Source: CAYQQJ01 sp964419935
Lineage (GTDB): Bacteria > Pseudomonadota > Gammaproteobacteria > Pseudomonadales > Cellvibrionaceae
NCBI GenBank assembly: GCA_964419935.1
Contig: CAYQQJ010000018.1
Location: forward strand, 12,062 to 76,061
Length of the DNA: 64,000 nt
Direction: 5' to 3'
Each line of letters opens with the position of its first letter. The stretch's first letter is position 1. The translations under genes and the position numbers were made by a program. Of the stretch, positions 7,705-15,927 are shown one piece after another. The notes beneath the pieces are model-generated. The model did no database searches. It had not been told where the DNA came from and worked only from the letters and a program-made list of their open reading frames with translations.

Positions 7705-9042
7705 GTGAAAGTTTCCATTTTCGGTACAGGGTACGTGGGTCTGGTGACCGGTGCCTGTTTGGCTCATTCTGGCCACAATGTTATGTGTGTGGATGTCGAC
7801 GAAAACAAAGTCAATCGTTTGTTGGCTGGCGACATTCCCATTTTTGAACCGGGCCTCGACGATATCGTTAAACAAGGTGTGGCTGACGAACGCTTGCAGT
7901 TCACAACCGATGCGAAGCGAGCCGTGGATCACGGCGAAATCATCTTCATTGCCGTTGGTACTCCGCCGGACGAAGATGGCGGCGCGGATCTGCGTTATGT
8001 CGTTCAGGTGGCCGAGTCAATTGGCGAACACATGCAGGATTACCGTTTGGTTGTGAACAAGTCAACCGTGCCGGTAGGCAGTGCGGACAAGGTCAAGCAA
8101 AAAATTGCAGAGACATTGAGTCATCGAAATGTTGATCTTCCTTTCGATGTGGCATCCAATCCCGAATTCCTTAAGGAAGGCGCTGCAATTGCGGACTTTA
8201 TGAAGCCCGACCGTATCGTTGTGGGAACCGATTCATCTCGTGTCAAAACGCTGATGGCCGAACTCTACGAGTCATTCAACCGCAATCACGATAAATTGAT
8301 GTTCATGGATGTGCGGTCGGCCGAGTTGACCAAGTACGCCGCCAACGCAATGCTCGCGACCAAGATCAGTTTTATGAACGAGATTGCCAGCCTGGCGGAA
8401 AAGCTTGACGCGGATATTGAATGGGTTCGTAAAGGAATAGGCTCGGACCCGCGCATCGGGTTTCAGTTTATTTATCCGGGTTGCGGATACGGCGGTTCCT
8501 GCTTTCCGAAAGACGTGAAGGCGCTCTTGCGTACTGCTCATTCCATAGGGGAACCCGCGTCGCTGCTAAGTGCGGTCGAGAGCGTGAACGATGCGCAGAA
8601 GCACGTTCTGGTGACCAAGTTGAAACAGCATTACAACAATGACCTTTCCGGCAAGACGTTCGCTGTATGGGGCCTCGCTTTCAAGCCGAATACTGACGAC
8701 ATGCGCGAAGCGCCGAGTCGGGTGGTAATGGAGAGCCTTTGGGCCATGGGCGCCAAAGTGCAGGCCTATGATCCGGAAGCAATGGAAGAAACCCATCGGA
8801 TTTATGGCGATCGCGACGATCTGACATTGGCGCCAACGGCTTATGATGCCCTGGATAACGCTGATGCATTGATCGTGTGTACGGAATGGCGCAGCTTCCG
8901 CTCACCGGATTGGGACATTCTGCACGAGAAGTTGAAAGACAAAGCCATCTTCGATGGTCGCAATCTCTACAATCCCGCACGGATGAAAGAGCGGGGCTTT
9001 ACGTTGTACAGCATAGGACGTCAGGCTATTAATGCGGACTAG
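7705..9042 (+). CDS. UDP-glucose 6-dehydrogenase, inserted between pheS and pheT
   Basis: Oxidises UDP-glucose to UDP-glucuronate with two NAD+, supplying a sugar for capsule, exopolysaccharide or lipopolysaccharide. 445 residues, the Ugd/TuaD length. Residues 7-12 (GTGYVG) form the Rossmann loop, Cys266 in GYGGSCFPKD is the catalytic thiol, and Lys210/Asn214 in TKYAANAML are the conserved middle-domain residues. The start is GTG-AAA or the adjacent in-frame codon after AAAGGA. It has no functional link to its neighbours and breaks the pheS-pheT pair. Codon usage does not look foreign. Export genes at the left edge of the window suggest it may serve that polysaccharide. Confidence 0.95.
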   Translation: MKVSIFGTGYVGLVTGACLAHSGHNVMCVDVDENKVNRLLAGDIPIFEPGLDDIVKQGVADERLQFTTDAKRAVDHGEIIFIAVGTPPDEDGGADLRYVVQVAESIGEHMQDYRLVVNKSTVPVGSADKVKQKIAETLSHRNVDLPFDVASNPEFLKEGAAIADFMKPDRIVVGTDSSRVKTLMAELYESFNRNHDKLMFMDVRSAELTKYAANAMLATKISFMNEIASLAEKLDADIEWVRKGIGSDPRIGFQFIYPGCGYGGSCFPKDVKALLRTAHSIGEPASLLSAVESVNDAQKHVLVTKLKQHYNNDLSGKTFAVWGLAFKPNTDDMREAPSRVVMESLWAMGAKVQAYDPEAMEETHRIYGDRDDLTLAPTAYDALDNADALIVCTEWRSFRSPDWDILHEKLKDKAIFDGRNLYNPARMKERGFTLYSIGRQAINAD

Positions 9043-9129
9043 ACGCGGACCAATTTGCATCAGCTGATCAGTCGCTTGATATAAAAATCGATATGAACAT
9101 TGGCGAGGCCTGAAGCTCGTGCTGAAGGC

Positions 9130-9159
9130 TTGCCAGACTTATAGCTCCAAGCTTATATT
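9130..9159 (+). promoter_or_regulatory. possible sigma-70 promoter for pheT-ihfA
   Basis: TTGCCA and TATATT separated by 18 bp in the 132-nt gap between ugd and pheT. If used, transcription would start about 9 nt before the pheT ATG, leaving barely room for the AAGG ribosome site. That makes it doubtful as the only promoter. Confidence 0.35.
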
Positions 9160-9174
9160 CAAAAAAGGTACACC

Positions 9175-11556
9175 ATGAAATTCAGCGAAACCTGGCTGCG
9201 GGAATGGGTTGATCCCGCGCTTGACACAAGCGCTCTGGTTGAACAAATCACCATGGCCGGTCTTGAAGTGGACGGCGTAGAATCCGTAGCAGGGGAGTTT
9301 ACCGGCGTCATCGTGGGGGAGATTCTTGCCGCCGAGCAGCACTCCGATGCGGACAAGCTGCGTGTCTGTCAGGTCGCGGGACATCCGGACGGTACCATGC
9401 AAGTCGTCTGCGGTGCTCCCAACGCTCGCCCGGGCATCAAGGTACCATTTGCGGTCGTGGGTGCGGTGCTGCCAGGGGACTTTCGGATCAAGAAGGCCAA
9501 ACTGCGCGGCGTGGAATCTTTCGGGATGCTGTGCGCGCAGACCGAGCTGCAAGCTGGTGATGACGACAGTGGCTTATGGGAGCTGCCGTTAGATGCCCCT
9601 GCAGGCAGTGATCTGGGTCAATACCTTGGCTTGAATGACAATATCATTGAGGTGGACCTGACGCCAAACCGCAGTGACTGTTTGAGTGTTCGCGGTTTGG
9701 CCCGGGATGTTGGAGTGCTCAATCGGCTTGCCGTTATGCAGCCGTCGTTCGATACCGTTGCGGTGACGCTGGATGATACCTTTCCCGTTTCCCTGGAAGC
9801 CGGTAACGCATGCCCCCGTTATTGCGGACGCGTGGTACGCAATGTGGATCTCTCGCGCCCCAGCCCTCTGTGGTTACAGGAAAAGCTGCGCCGCAGCGGA
9901 ATACGAAGCATTGATGCGGCAGTCGATGTGACCAATTATGTGATGCTGGAAATGGGGCAGCCATTGCACGCGTTTGATCTGGATACCCTGGAGCAGGGCG
10001 TCCGGGTGCGTTTGGCTGCAGCCGGTGAAGTGATAACCCTGCTCGACGGGCAGGAAATCAAGCTTAACGATGACACCTTGATCATTGCCGATCAAGGCAA
10101 GCCTCTGGCAATAGCCGGCATCATGGGTGGCGAGCACAGCGGTGTATCACCAAAGACAACCAATGTTTTCCTCGAGAGCGCCTTCTTTTCACCGCTGGCA
10201 ATCGCCGGCAGGGCACGGGCCTATGGCTTGCACACGGATTCGTCCCACCGGTTTGAACGCGGCGTGGATTACAATTTGCCTCCGCTTGCGATAGAGCGCG
10301 TCACCCAGTTGCTGCTGGAGATCGCGGGCGGTGAGGCAGGGCCCGTTATCACTACCGAACTCACGGATAAACTGCCTGCACAGAAGCAAGTCACCCTCCG
10401 TCGAAGCCGGGTGGAATCCGCGCTAGGTCTGGCGCTCAGCGATGAAGAAACACTCGATATTCTGACTCGCCTCGGTCTCGAAAAGCTCACTGGCGATGGT
10501 CAGGGCTGGACCTTTGCGGTTCCCAGTTACCGGTTTGATATCGCCATTGAGGAGGATTTGCTGGAAGAGTTGGCGCGGATATACGGCTACAACAATTTAC
10601 CGACCCGCGCGCTGAAAATGGATGCGTTATTGACACCTCACTCGGAAACCGAGCTGGGCCTGGGAGCCGTTCGGCGCCACCTGGTATCCCGCGGATATCA
10701 GGAAGCAGTTACCTACAGCTTCATCGATCCGAAACTGCATCAGCTGTTTGCGGGGGATGCCCCAGCAGTCGCACTGCAAAACCCGATTAGCGCCGATATG
10801 GCCACCATGCGCACCAGCTTGTTGCCCGGTTTGGTCAGAGCGTTACAATACAACATCAACCGCCAGCAGTCGCGGGTATTCCTCTTTGAGGCGGGTCAGC
10901 GCTTTGTACCAGCGGAGGTCGGGTTGACTCAGGAGCCGGCGCTGGCTGGTTTGATCTACGGTGCACGGGACGGCGAAGGCTGGGCCAATGACCAAGCCAA
11001 TGTGGATTTCTTCGATATCAAGGGCGACCTGGAAAGCCTGCTGGCATTGACCGGCGATAACGCTGCCTTCGAGTTCCGCAGTGCCCAAGGTGTGCGAGCC
11101 CTGCATCCCGGGCAATTCGCAGAGATTCTCAAAGACGGTGAGTTGGTGGGCATTATCGGTGCACTCCATCCGGAGGTTCGCAAGCAACTGGACATCCCGC
11201 GGCCGGTATACCTATTCGAAATCACGCAGAAGGCTCTGGAAACTGCCGTGCTGCCGCGCTACAAGGCAATTTCCAAATACCCCGAAGTCAAACGCGACAT
11301 GGCGGTAGTGGTAGATCGGGAGATTGCCGTCGCTGATCTCGAGCGTCAAATCACTGCTGTGGCAGGTGAGCGTCTCAAAAACTTAAAGGTATTTGATGTT
11401 TATGTGGGCGAAGGCATTGATCCTAAAAGGAAAAGTTTAGCTTTTAGCTTGACGTTTCAGCATCCTTCGCGCACTCTTACAGAAGAAGAAATCAACACTT
11501 CCATGGCTCAAGTCCTGGCCAGCCTGGAAGAGACGTTCAATGTGGCGCTCAGGTAA
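9175..11556 (+). CDS. pheT: phenylalanyl-tRNA synthetase beta subunit
   Basis: Beta subunit, needed for tRNA binding and for hydrolysing Tyr-tRNA-Phe. 793 residues (795 in E. coli). Domains in order: N-terminal EMAP/OB-fold tRNA-binding domain (about 40-150, GEILAAEQHSDADKLRVCQV), the B3/B4 editing domain (about 215-390), B5 domain (about 400-475), the inactive synthetase-like core (LFEAGQRFVP) and the C-terminal ferredoxin-like anticodon-binding domain (about 700-793). Start ATG after AAAAAAGG. Separated from pheS by ugd, so equal production of the subunits must rely on read-through of ugd or a separate promoter. ihfA follows after 17 nt. Confidence 0.98.
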   Translation: MKFSETWLREWVDPALDTSALVEQITMAGLEVDGVESVAGEFTGVIVGEILAAEQHSDADKLRVCQVAGHPDGTMQVVCGAPNARPGIKVPFAVVGAVLPGDFRIKKAKLRGVESFGMLCAQTELQAGDDDSGLWELPLDAPAGSDLGQYLGLNDNIIEVDLTPNRSDCLSVRGLARDVGVLNRLAVMQPSFDTVAVTLDDTFPVSLEAGNACPRYCGRVVRNVDLSRPSPLWLQEKLRRSGIRSIDAAVDVTNYVMLEMGQPLHAFDLDTLEQGVRVRLAAAGEVITLLDGQEIKLNDDTLIIADQGKPLAIAGIMGGEHSGVSPKTTNVFLESAFFSPLAIAGRARAYGLHTDSSHRFERGVDYNLPPLAIERVTQLLLEIAGGEAGPVITTELTDKLPAQKQVTLRRSRVESALGLALSDEETLDILTRLGLEKLTGDGQGWTFAVPSYRFDIAIEEDLLEELARIYGYNNLPTRALKMDALLTPHSETELGLGAVRRHLVSRGYQEAVTYSFIDPKLHQLFAGDAPAVALQNPISADMATMRTSLLPGLVRALQYNINRQQSRVFLFEAGQRFVPAEVGLTQEPALAGLIYGARDGEGWANDQANVDFFDIKGDLESLLALTGDNAAFEFRSAQGVRALHPGQFAEILKDGELVGIIGALHPEVRKQLDIPRPVYLFEITQKALETAVLPRYKAISKYPEVKRDMAVVVDREIAVADLERQITAVAGERLKNLKVFDVYVGEGIDPKRKSLAFSLTFQHPSRTLTEEEINTSMAQVLASLEETFNVALR

Positions 11557-11573
11557 GCGAGGCAGGTGTAGGC

Positions 11574-11879
11574 ATGTCCGAATCACTGACAAAAGCCGAT
11601 CTGGCAGAAAAGCTCTATGAAGAACTGGGCTTCAATAAGCGCGAGGCCAAAGAGCTGGTAGAGCTGTTTTTCGAGGAAATACGCAACGCGTTGGAGACCA
11701 ACGAGCAGGTCAAGCTCTCGGGGTTTGGAAATTTCGATCTGCGTGACAAAAAACAACGCCCGGGTCGCAACCCCAAGACGGGGGAGGAGATACCCATCAC
11801 CGCGCGAAGAGTGGTAACATTCCGGCCAGGACAAAAACTTAAGGCACGAGTAGAGGCATATGCTGGAACCAAGCCATAA
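11574..11879 (+). CDS. ihfA: integration host factor alpha subunit
   Basis: DNA-bending protein that pairs with IHF-beta and shapes promoters and recombination sites. 101 residues. The HU/IHF fold is clear: a dimerising helical N-terminus (LTKADLAEKLYEELGF), then the DNA-binding arms with GRNPKTGEEIPI, whose proline intercalates into DNA. The pheT-ihfA order is conserved in gammaproteobacteria. The downstream merR-type gene overlaps its 3' end by 20 nt, so the two are translationally coupled. The beta-subunit gene ihfB, normally beside rpsA, is not in this window. Confidence 0.96.
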   Translation: MSESLTKADLAEKLYEELGFNKREAKELVELFFEEIRNALETNEQVKLSGFGNFDLRDKKQRPGRNPKTGEEIPITARRVVTFRPGQKLKARVEAYAGTKP

Positions 11880-12216
11880 CGATGAGCTGCCGACCATACC
11901 GGGCAAACGGTATTTCACTATCGGCGAAGTCAGTGAGTTGTGTGCGGTAAAGCCACACGTGCTGCGTTATTGGGAGCAGGAGTTTCCGCAGCTCAAGCCA
12001 GTCAAGCGTCGCGGTAATCGCCGTTACTACCAACGCCAAGACGTTCTGACCATCCGCCAGATTCGCGGCTTGCTCTACGACCAGGGCTTCACCATCGGCG
12101 GCGCGCGCCAGCAGATGAGCGGTGAACCGGCCAAGCAGGACGCAGGACAATTCAATCAGCTCATTACCCAGATGATTGCCGAGCTGGAACAGGTGCTGAC
12201 CGTCCTGAAGGTGTAA
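11860..12216 (+). CDS. MerR family transcriptional regulator
   Basis: Small DNA-binding regulator of 118 residues. The winged-helix MerR domain spans about residues 18-90 (YFTIGEVSELCAVKPHVLRY through the second helix and wing YYQRQDVLTIRQIR). A short C-terminal helix (LITQMIAELEQVLTVLKV) probably serves dimerisation. There is no metal-binding cysteine cluster, so it is not a classical metal sensor. It overlaps the end of ihfA with a GAGG ribosome site inside ihfA. This pheT-ihfA-merR-tRNA-Pro arrangement is widespread in pseudomonads, where the target is not established. Confidence 0.9.
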   Translation: MLEPSHNDELPTIPGKRYFTIGEVSELCAVKPHVLRYWEQEFPQLKPVKRRGNRRYYQRQDVLTIRQIRGLLYDQGFTIGGARQQMSGEPAKQDAGQFNQLITQMIAELEQVLTVLKV

Positions 12217-12254
12217 TCCGGCTGAAGCAACTGTATAAATAGTTCGTAATTTAC

Positions 12255-12282
12255 TTGCATTCAATCATCTTTCGGGTATTAT
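12255..12282 (+). promoter_or_regulatory. sigma-70 promoter for tRNA-Pro
   Basis: TTGCAT and TATTAT with a 16-bp spacer, followed by a GC-rich discriminator GGCGACCC of the kind seen at stable-RNA promoters. The start would lie near 12290, about 100 nt before the tRNA. A small perfect palindrome (ACTCGA/TCGAGT, 12364-12379) lies in that leader. Confidence 0.55.
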
Positions 12283-12388
12283 GGCGACCCTGAATCGTAT
12301 CGCTCTTATCAAACGAAATCAACGACTTAGACAAGTTGATCGTCCTTGATTAGGCGATTCATAACTCGACCAGTCGAGTATCAGTTAA

Positions 12389-12465
12389 CGGAGCGTAGCG
12401 CAGCCTGGTAGCGCACTACACTGGGGGTGTAGTGGTCGTCGGTTCAAATCCGGCCGCTCCGACCA
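12389..12465 (+). tRNA. tRNA-Pro (anticodon GGG)
   Basis: 77-nt cloverleaf with encoded CCA. The acceptor stem CGGAGCG pairs with CGCTCCG, the anticodon stem CTACA/TGTAG encloses loop CTGGGGG, giving anticodon GGG (reads CCC/CCU), and the T-arm holds GGTTCAAATCC. It is followed by its own terminator. Confidence 0.97.
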
Positions 12466-12490
12466 ATCAATCGTTGTATTCAACGTTATC

Positions 12491-12517
12491 AAAGCCCGCC
12501 ATTGCGCGGGCTTTTTT
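12491..12517 (+). terminator. intrinsic terminator of tRNA-Pro
   Basis: AAAGCCCG and CGGGCTTT form an eight-pair stem around CCATTGCG, with a run of six T residues. It lies 25 nt after the tRNA 3' end. Confidence 0.85.
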
Positions 12518-12659
12518 ATGCGTGCGATTTGCTACCATGTCTGACGGATTAACGATGTTGGCGAAATTTTTGACTAACTTCAGTATCCGTACAGTCGATT
12601 CCAGAAAGCTTTACGCACACTGCGGAGCTCTCGTGAAATATGTTATATGAGGTGGAAAG

Positions 12660-13460
12660 GTGGAAAAGAAAACGCTCGCAATAGTGGGTTGTGGAAAACT
12701 TGCTGAAATCGTAGTCGACGCAGTCATCGACGGCATTTTGCCCGACTATGAACTTATTGGACTGTTTTCCAATACCAAGGAAAAAGCACACCGCCTTGCG
12801 GGAAAAATCGAAACTGCAAAACTGGGTTATGCATGTACTGCCTGCGACACAGTGGAAGCGTTGCTGGCGCTCAAGCCAGACTACATTGTGGAGTCGGCTT
12901 CTCCTGCAGCCATGAAAGAGCTTGTGCTGCCCGCTTTGGAAAACGGCTCGTCAGTTGTGACTTTGTCGGTCGGGGTATTTGCCGATGAAGCGTTTTATGA
13001 GGAGGTGAAAAAGGTCGCTCGCCGCACCAATGCCCGTGTGCATATTGTATCGGGAGCTATCGGCGGCTTTGATGTGCTGCGTACCGTATCGCTGATGGGG
13101 CGCTGTGAAGCCTCAATTGACACGGAGAAGGGGCCTAATTCGCTGAAAAATACATCCGTGTACGATGAAGCACTACAAACGGAAAAGCGAAGAGTGTTTG
13201 CAGGTAACGCCAAAGAGGCTATTGCGCTCTTTCCCACCAAGGTCAACGTTGCGGTGGCCGCATCACTGGCTACGGTCGGCCCCATGGACATGAAAGTGTC
13301 TGTGACATCAACCCCGGGTTATGTCGGCGATGACCATCGAATAGAGATCAACAGCGAACAGGTGAAAGCCGTGATTGATGTCTACAGTGAAACATCGCAG
13401 ATTGCGGGGTGGAGCGTCGTCAATACCCTCCGTAATATCACCTCACCGATTGTGTTCTAA
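12660..13460 (+). CDS. L-aspartate dehydrogenase-like protein (NadX/DUF108 family)
   Basis: Resembles NAD(P)-dependent aspartate dehydrogenases, which convert L-aspartate to iminoaspartate/oxaloacetate. 266 residues, family length. The N-terminal Rossmann fold has GCGKLAEIV at residues 9-17, and the family signature SGAIGGFDVLR lies near residues 132-142. The C-terminal part holds KVNVAVAASLATVG and DDHRIEI. Start is a GTG with AGGTGGAAAG upstream. In bacteria that use it for NAD synthesis it is linked to nadA; no nad gene is present here, so aspartate catabolism or another amino acid substrate is equally possible. Its 3' end overlaps the convergent dehydrogenase-like gene by 23 nt. Confidence 0.85.
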   Translation: MEKKTLAIVGCGKLAEIVVDAVIDGILPDYELIGLFSNTKEKAHRLAGKIETAKLGYACTACDTVEALLALKPDYIVESASPAAMKELVLPALENGSSVVTLSVGVFADEAFYEEVKKVARRTNARVHIVSGAIGGFDVLRTVSLMGRCEASIDTEKGPNSLKNTSVYDEALQTEKRRVFAGNAKEAIALFPTKVNVAVAASLATVGPMDMKVSVTSTPGYVGDDHRIEINSEQVKAVIDVYSETSQIAGWSVVNTLRNITSPIVF

Positions 13461-14367
13461 CCGAGCGTACGTACTCCGACAGGTTGTTTAAAACCTTTTC
13501 GCTCAAGCGATCAAATGCTTGTCGGGTACGTCCAGTGGAAATGTTCACACAGCGTACGTTGGAGTGGTTAAGGAATTTGGCACCGCCCAAAGCGCCCAGC
13601 GTATCGCAGTAACACCGGTTATCTCCGTCCAGCCATTGGGCGAAAGGAGCTTCATCCCAAGCGGGAGATAAACCGGTATTGAATAGAATTTTTCGATTTC
13701 CCAGTTGAGCGAATTCCTCTTCGTGAAGCAGAACAACATTTTTGTTCAGGCAACAAATCGCGACTTCGCTCTGGGTAAGCAGCTCTCCCAAGGGTAAAAA
13801 ACGGTAGCCTTTTTCAGCCGCTTCCTTTTTTTCACTACGCGCAAAGTAAGAAATATCCGCACCAAGAAATTTCAGTGCATCGGCAATCATGCCTCCGGAT
13901 ACCCCAAGGCCGACAATACCAACCTTCAGCCCGGTGATTTCTCTCTGAACGCCGTCCCAAGGTTCAGCAGGGCTTCCGTCAGGGTTGTTGCCAAAACCGT
14001 GTAGACACCGGACCAGTTCACTGATCACGTATTCGACAACGCCTTCATCACCATAATCGCGAACGCCGGTGACAGTGATTCCTCGCTGATTCGCGTACAG
14101 AATGTCGACGTTCGCACTCTCTGGCGAATACAGGGAGCAGCACATACCGATATATTTAACGTTGGGGCATTTTTCCAGGGCGTCTTTTGTGAGTGTCGAT
14201 GTGTGACTTAACAATACGGCATCAGCATCGCCGATGCGTGAAACGATTTCTTGCGAGTCCGCTGGAACGTCCTGATACATAACAACGTCTTGGGCAAATG
14301 AATGCAGCTGTTTTTCTGCCAATGGAATCAGGCTTAATGGCTCAATCGCAACTAACTTAGTAAACAT
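13438..14367 (-). CDS. divergent D-2-hydroxyacid dehydrogenase-like protein, catalytic residues apparently missing
   Basis: 309 residues from the ATG at minus-strand 14367; a GTG 69 nt upstream lacks a ribosome site. The fold is that of NAD-dependent D-2-hydroxyacid dehydrogenases: a flavodoxin-like outer domain and a Rossmann domain with VGIVGLGVSGGMIA near residues 148-161. The usual catalytic motifs are changed. Where the family has an Arg in an N-x-x-R-G segment it reads NTGLSPAWDE; where it has the Glu motif it reads CDTLGALGG; and the TPH histidine motif is replaced by CVNISTG. It may be inactive, bind a different ligand, or catalyse different chemistry. It overlaps the aspartate dehydrogenase gene tail to tail. 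Confidence 0.75.
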   Translation of the reverse strand: MFTKLVAIEPLSLIPLAEKQLHSFAQDVVMYQDVPADSQEIVSRIGDADAVLLSHTSTLTKDALEKCPNVKYIGMCCSLYSPESANVDILYANQRGITVTGVRDYGDEGVVEYVISELVRCLHGFGNNPDGSPAEPWDGVQREITGLKVGIVGLGVSGGMIADALKFLGADISYFARSEKKEAAEKGYRFLPLGELLTQSEVAICCLNKNVVLLHEEEFAQLGNRKILFNTGLSPAWDEAPFAQWLDGDNRCYCDTLGALGGAKFLNHSNVRCVNISTGRTRQAFDRLSEKVLNNLSEYVRSVRTQSVR

Positions 14368-14484
14368 GGCTTCGACTCTTATCTGAAAGTTCGTCGCTAT
14401 TATACGCGGTTGATTTGACGTTTTGGATTTTGTCACAGCGGGCGCATTTTGTTGTCATTGGCGCGCAATATCACACATGCGGAG

Positions 14485-14508
14485 TTTTGTAGGAAATCGC
14501 CTACAAAA
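14485..14508. promoter_or_regulatory. perfect 9-bp-arm palindrome upstream of comEA
   Basis: TTTTGTAGG and CCTACAAAA flank a 6-bp centre. A second half-like TCCTACAGA follows at about 14522. It lies between the divergent hydroxyacid-dehydrogenase-like gene and comEA and looks like a dimeric regulator's operator; the regulator is unknown. Confidence 0.5.
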
Positions 14509-14599
14509 ATGCGGTAGCTTCTCCTACAGACAGCACACAGGTTTCTTCTTAAAGTAGCTGTTCCATAAAGTAGTGCTTCCATAACAAAAGGAGATTGTA

Positions 14600-14941
14600 A
14601 TGACGTACAAGAGCAGACTCGTTAATCACATTAAAAACTATCGTAGCCCCGCTCACGGCCTAATTTTGGTCGCGTTGATGGGATTGTTGGCGGCGCCAAG
14701 CTTTGCGGAGCAAGCGGACGCGGCAGCGGCCACCGGTAGTGAGATTGCCGTTGTCAATCTCAACACGGCGGATGCGGAGACGCTGGCCCGAGTGCTGACC
14801 GGCATCGGCGAAGACAAGGCGGAAGCCATTGTGGCCTGGCGGGAAGCCAACGGCGAGTTCAAGTCAGTGGACGAGTTGACCCAGATCAAAGGTATCGGTC
14901 AGGCAACTTTGAACAAGAACCGTGACAGGTTGAGCCTCTGA
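14600..14941 (+). CDS. ComEA-like helix-hairpin-helix DNA-binding protein
   Basis: Periplasmic DNA-binding protein of the ComEA type, which in competent bacteria ratchets incoming double-stranded DNA across the outer membrane. 113 residues. A long N-terminal signal segment (hydrophobic GLILVALMGLLAAPSFA, about 20-37) is followed by an Ala-rich linker. The ComEA HhH domain runs from about residue 50 (VVNLNTADAETLARVLTGIG) to the end (LTQIKGIGQATLNKN). Ribosome site AAGGAG lies upstream. It ends at an intrinsic terminator. It is the only natural-transformation gene in the window, and such proteins are also found in strains not known to be competent. Confidence 0.92.
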   Translation: MTYKSRLVNHIKNYRSPAHGLILVALMGLLAAPSFAEQADAAAATGSEIAVVNLNTADAETLARVLTGIGEDKAEAIVAWREANGEFKSVDELTQIKGIGQATLNKNRDRLSL

Positions 14942-14972
14942 TAGTGTTAAACTCACCTTGTGGTGAATTTAT

Positions 14973-15002
14973 AAAACCCGAGCCACCACTCGGGTTTTTT
15001 TT
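14973..15002 (+). terminator. intrinsic terminator of comEA
   Basis: AAAACCCGAG pairs with CTCGGGTTTT across CCACCA, followed by T residues. A small preceding hairpin TCACC/GGTGA sits just after the stop codon. Confidence 0.88.
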
Positions 15003-15068
15003 GGTCAACCGAATGCCCATATAGACTGAACGCCCTACAAACTAACCGCTCCACAATAGAGGAACCCG

Positions 15069-15791
15069 ATGAAGACAGTATCAGCTCCGCGCATTTTGGT
15101 GGCACTTGACTTTGATAATTCAGAGAAGTGCCTGACGCTGGTGCGCCAGTTGGACCCGGAGATATGCCGCCTGAAGGTCGGCAAGGAGCTATTTACTGCC
15201 TGTGGGCCGCGATTGCTGGAGCAGCTGCAGGGGCTCGGTTTTGATGTGTTTCTCGACCTCAAATTCCACGATATACCAAATACCGTGGCCAAAGCCGTCA
15301 AGGCAGCGGCTGGATTGGGCGTTTGGATGGTCAATGTCCATGCCAGCGGCGGTACACGCATGATGGAGGCGGCAGCTGAGAGTCTCGTGGCGGTGACTAA
15401 GCCGCCCCTGTTAATAGCCGTCACAGTGCTGACGAGTATGGATGCAAGCGACATGAAGGCCACTGGGGTTGACACGAGCCCTGAGCAGCAGGTTTTGCGG
15501 CTGGCAGCGTTAACAGCAGACGCGGGGCTGGACGGTGTAGTCTGTTCAGCTCGAGAGGCACCCCTGTTGCGTGGTAAATTTGGCGATAAGCTGACGCTGG
15601 TAACGCCCGGAATTCGACCTGAAGGTAGTGACGCTGGTGACCAGCGCCGTATCGTGACGCCGGCGCAAGCCCTGGCGGATGGCAGTGACTATCTCGTCAT
15701 CGGTCGACCGATCACTCAATCGTCGGATCCCGCCGCAACGTGCCGCGCCATTGCTGAGAGCCTGAGCTGTGTGAGGGCGCCCAGTAGTTAG
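15069..15791 (+). CDS. pyrF: orotidine-5'-phosphate decarboxylase
   Basis: Last step of de novo UMP synthesis: OMP to UMP plus CO2. 240 residues. The active-site motif DLKFHDIPNTV (near residues 63-73) contains the conserved Asp-Lys-x-x-Asp. The N-terminal LVALDFDN strand and the C-terminal phosphate loop VTPGIRPEG and YLVIGRPIT are present. It stands alone between comEA and cmk, 68 nt after the comEA terminator. In many relatives pyrF follows lapB; here it precedes cmk, part of the rearranged order of this block. Confidence 0.96.
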   Translation: MKTVSAPRILVALDFDNSEKCLTLVRQLDPEICRLKVGKELFTACGPRLLEQLQGLGFDVFLDLKFHDIPNTVAKAVKAAAGLGVWMVNVHASGGTRMMEAAAESLVAVTKPPLLIAVTVLTSMDASDMKATGVDTSPEQQVLRLAALTADAGLDGVVCSAREAPLLRGKFGDKLTLVTPGIRPEGSDAGDQRRIVTPAQALADGSDYLVIGRPITQSSDPAATCRAIAESLSCVRAPSS

Positions 15792-15927
15792 TGTAGCGGT
15801 AATTCAACACAGGCGAATGTGCCTCATTAGGGCGTTGTACTTTTTGCGCGCGGTGCGGTGGTCAATACTTGCAGGGTTATCAAAAACAAAAAGATCAGCC
15901 TACAGCCGATCATGTTCGAGAAGGTAG

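Noticed and set aside
7705..9042. Recent horizontal transfer of ugd
   Set aside because: No repeats, mobile gene or clear base-composition shift at its borders; position is odd but transfer is not shown.
12389..14436. Genomic island inserted at tRNA-Pro
   Set aside because: No integrase, no duplicated tRNA 3' end found downstream, and gene composition matches the surroundings.
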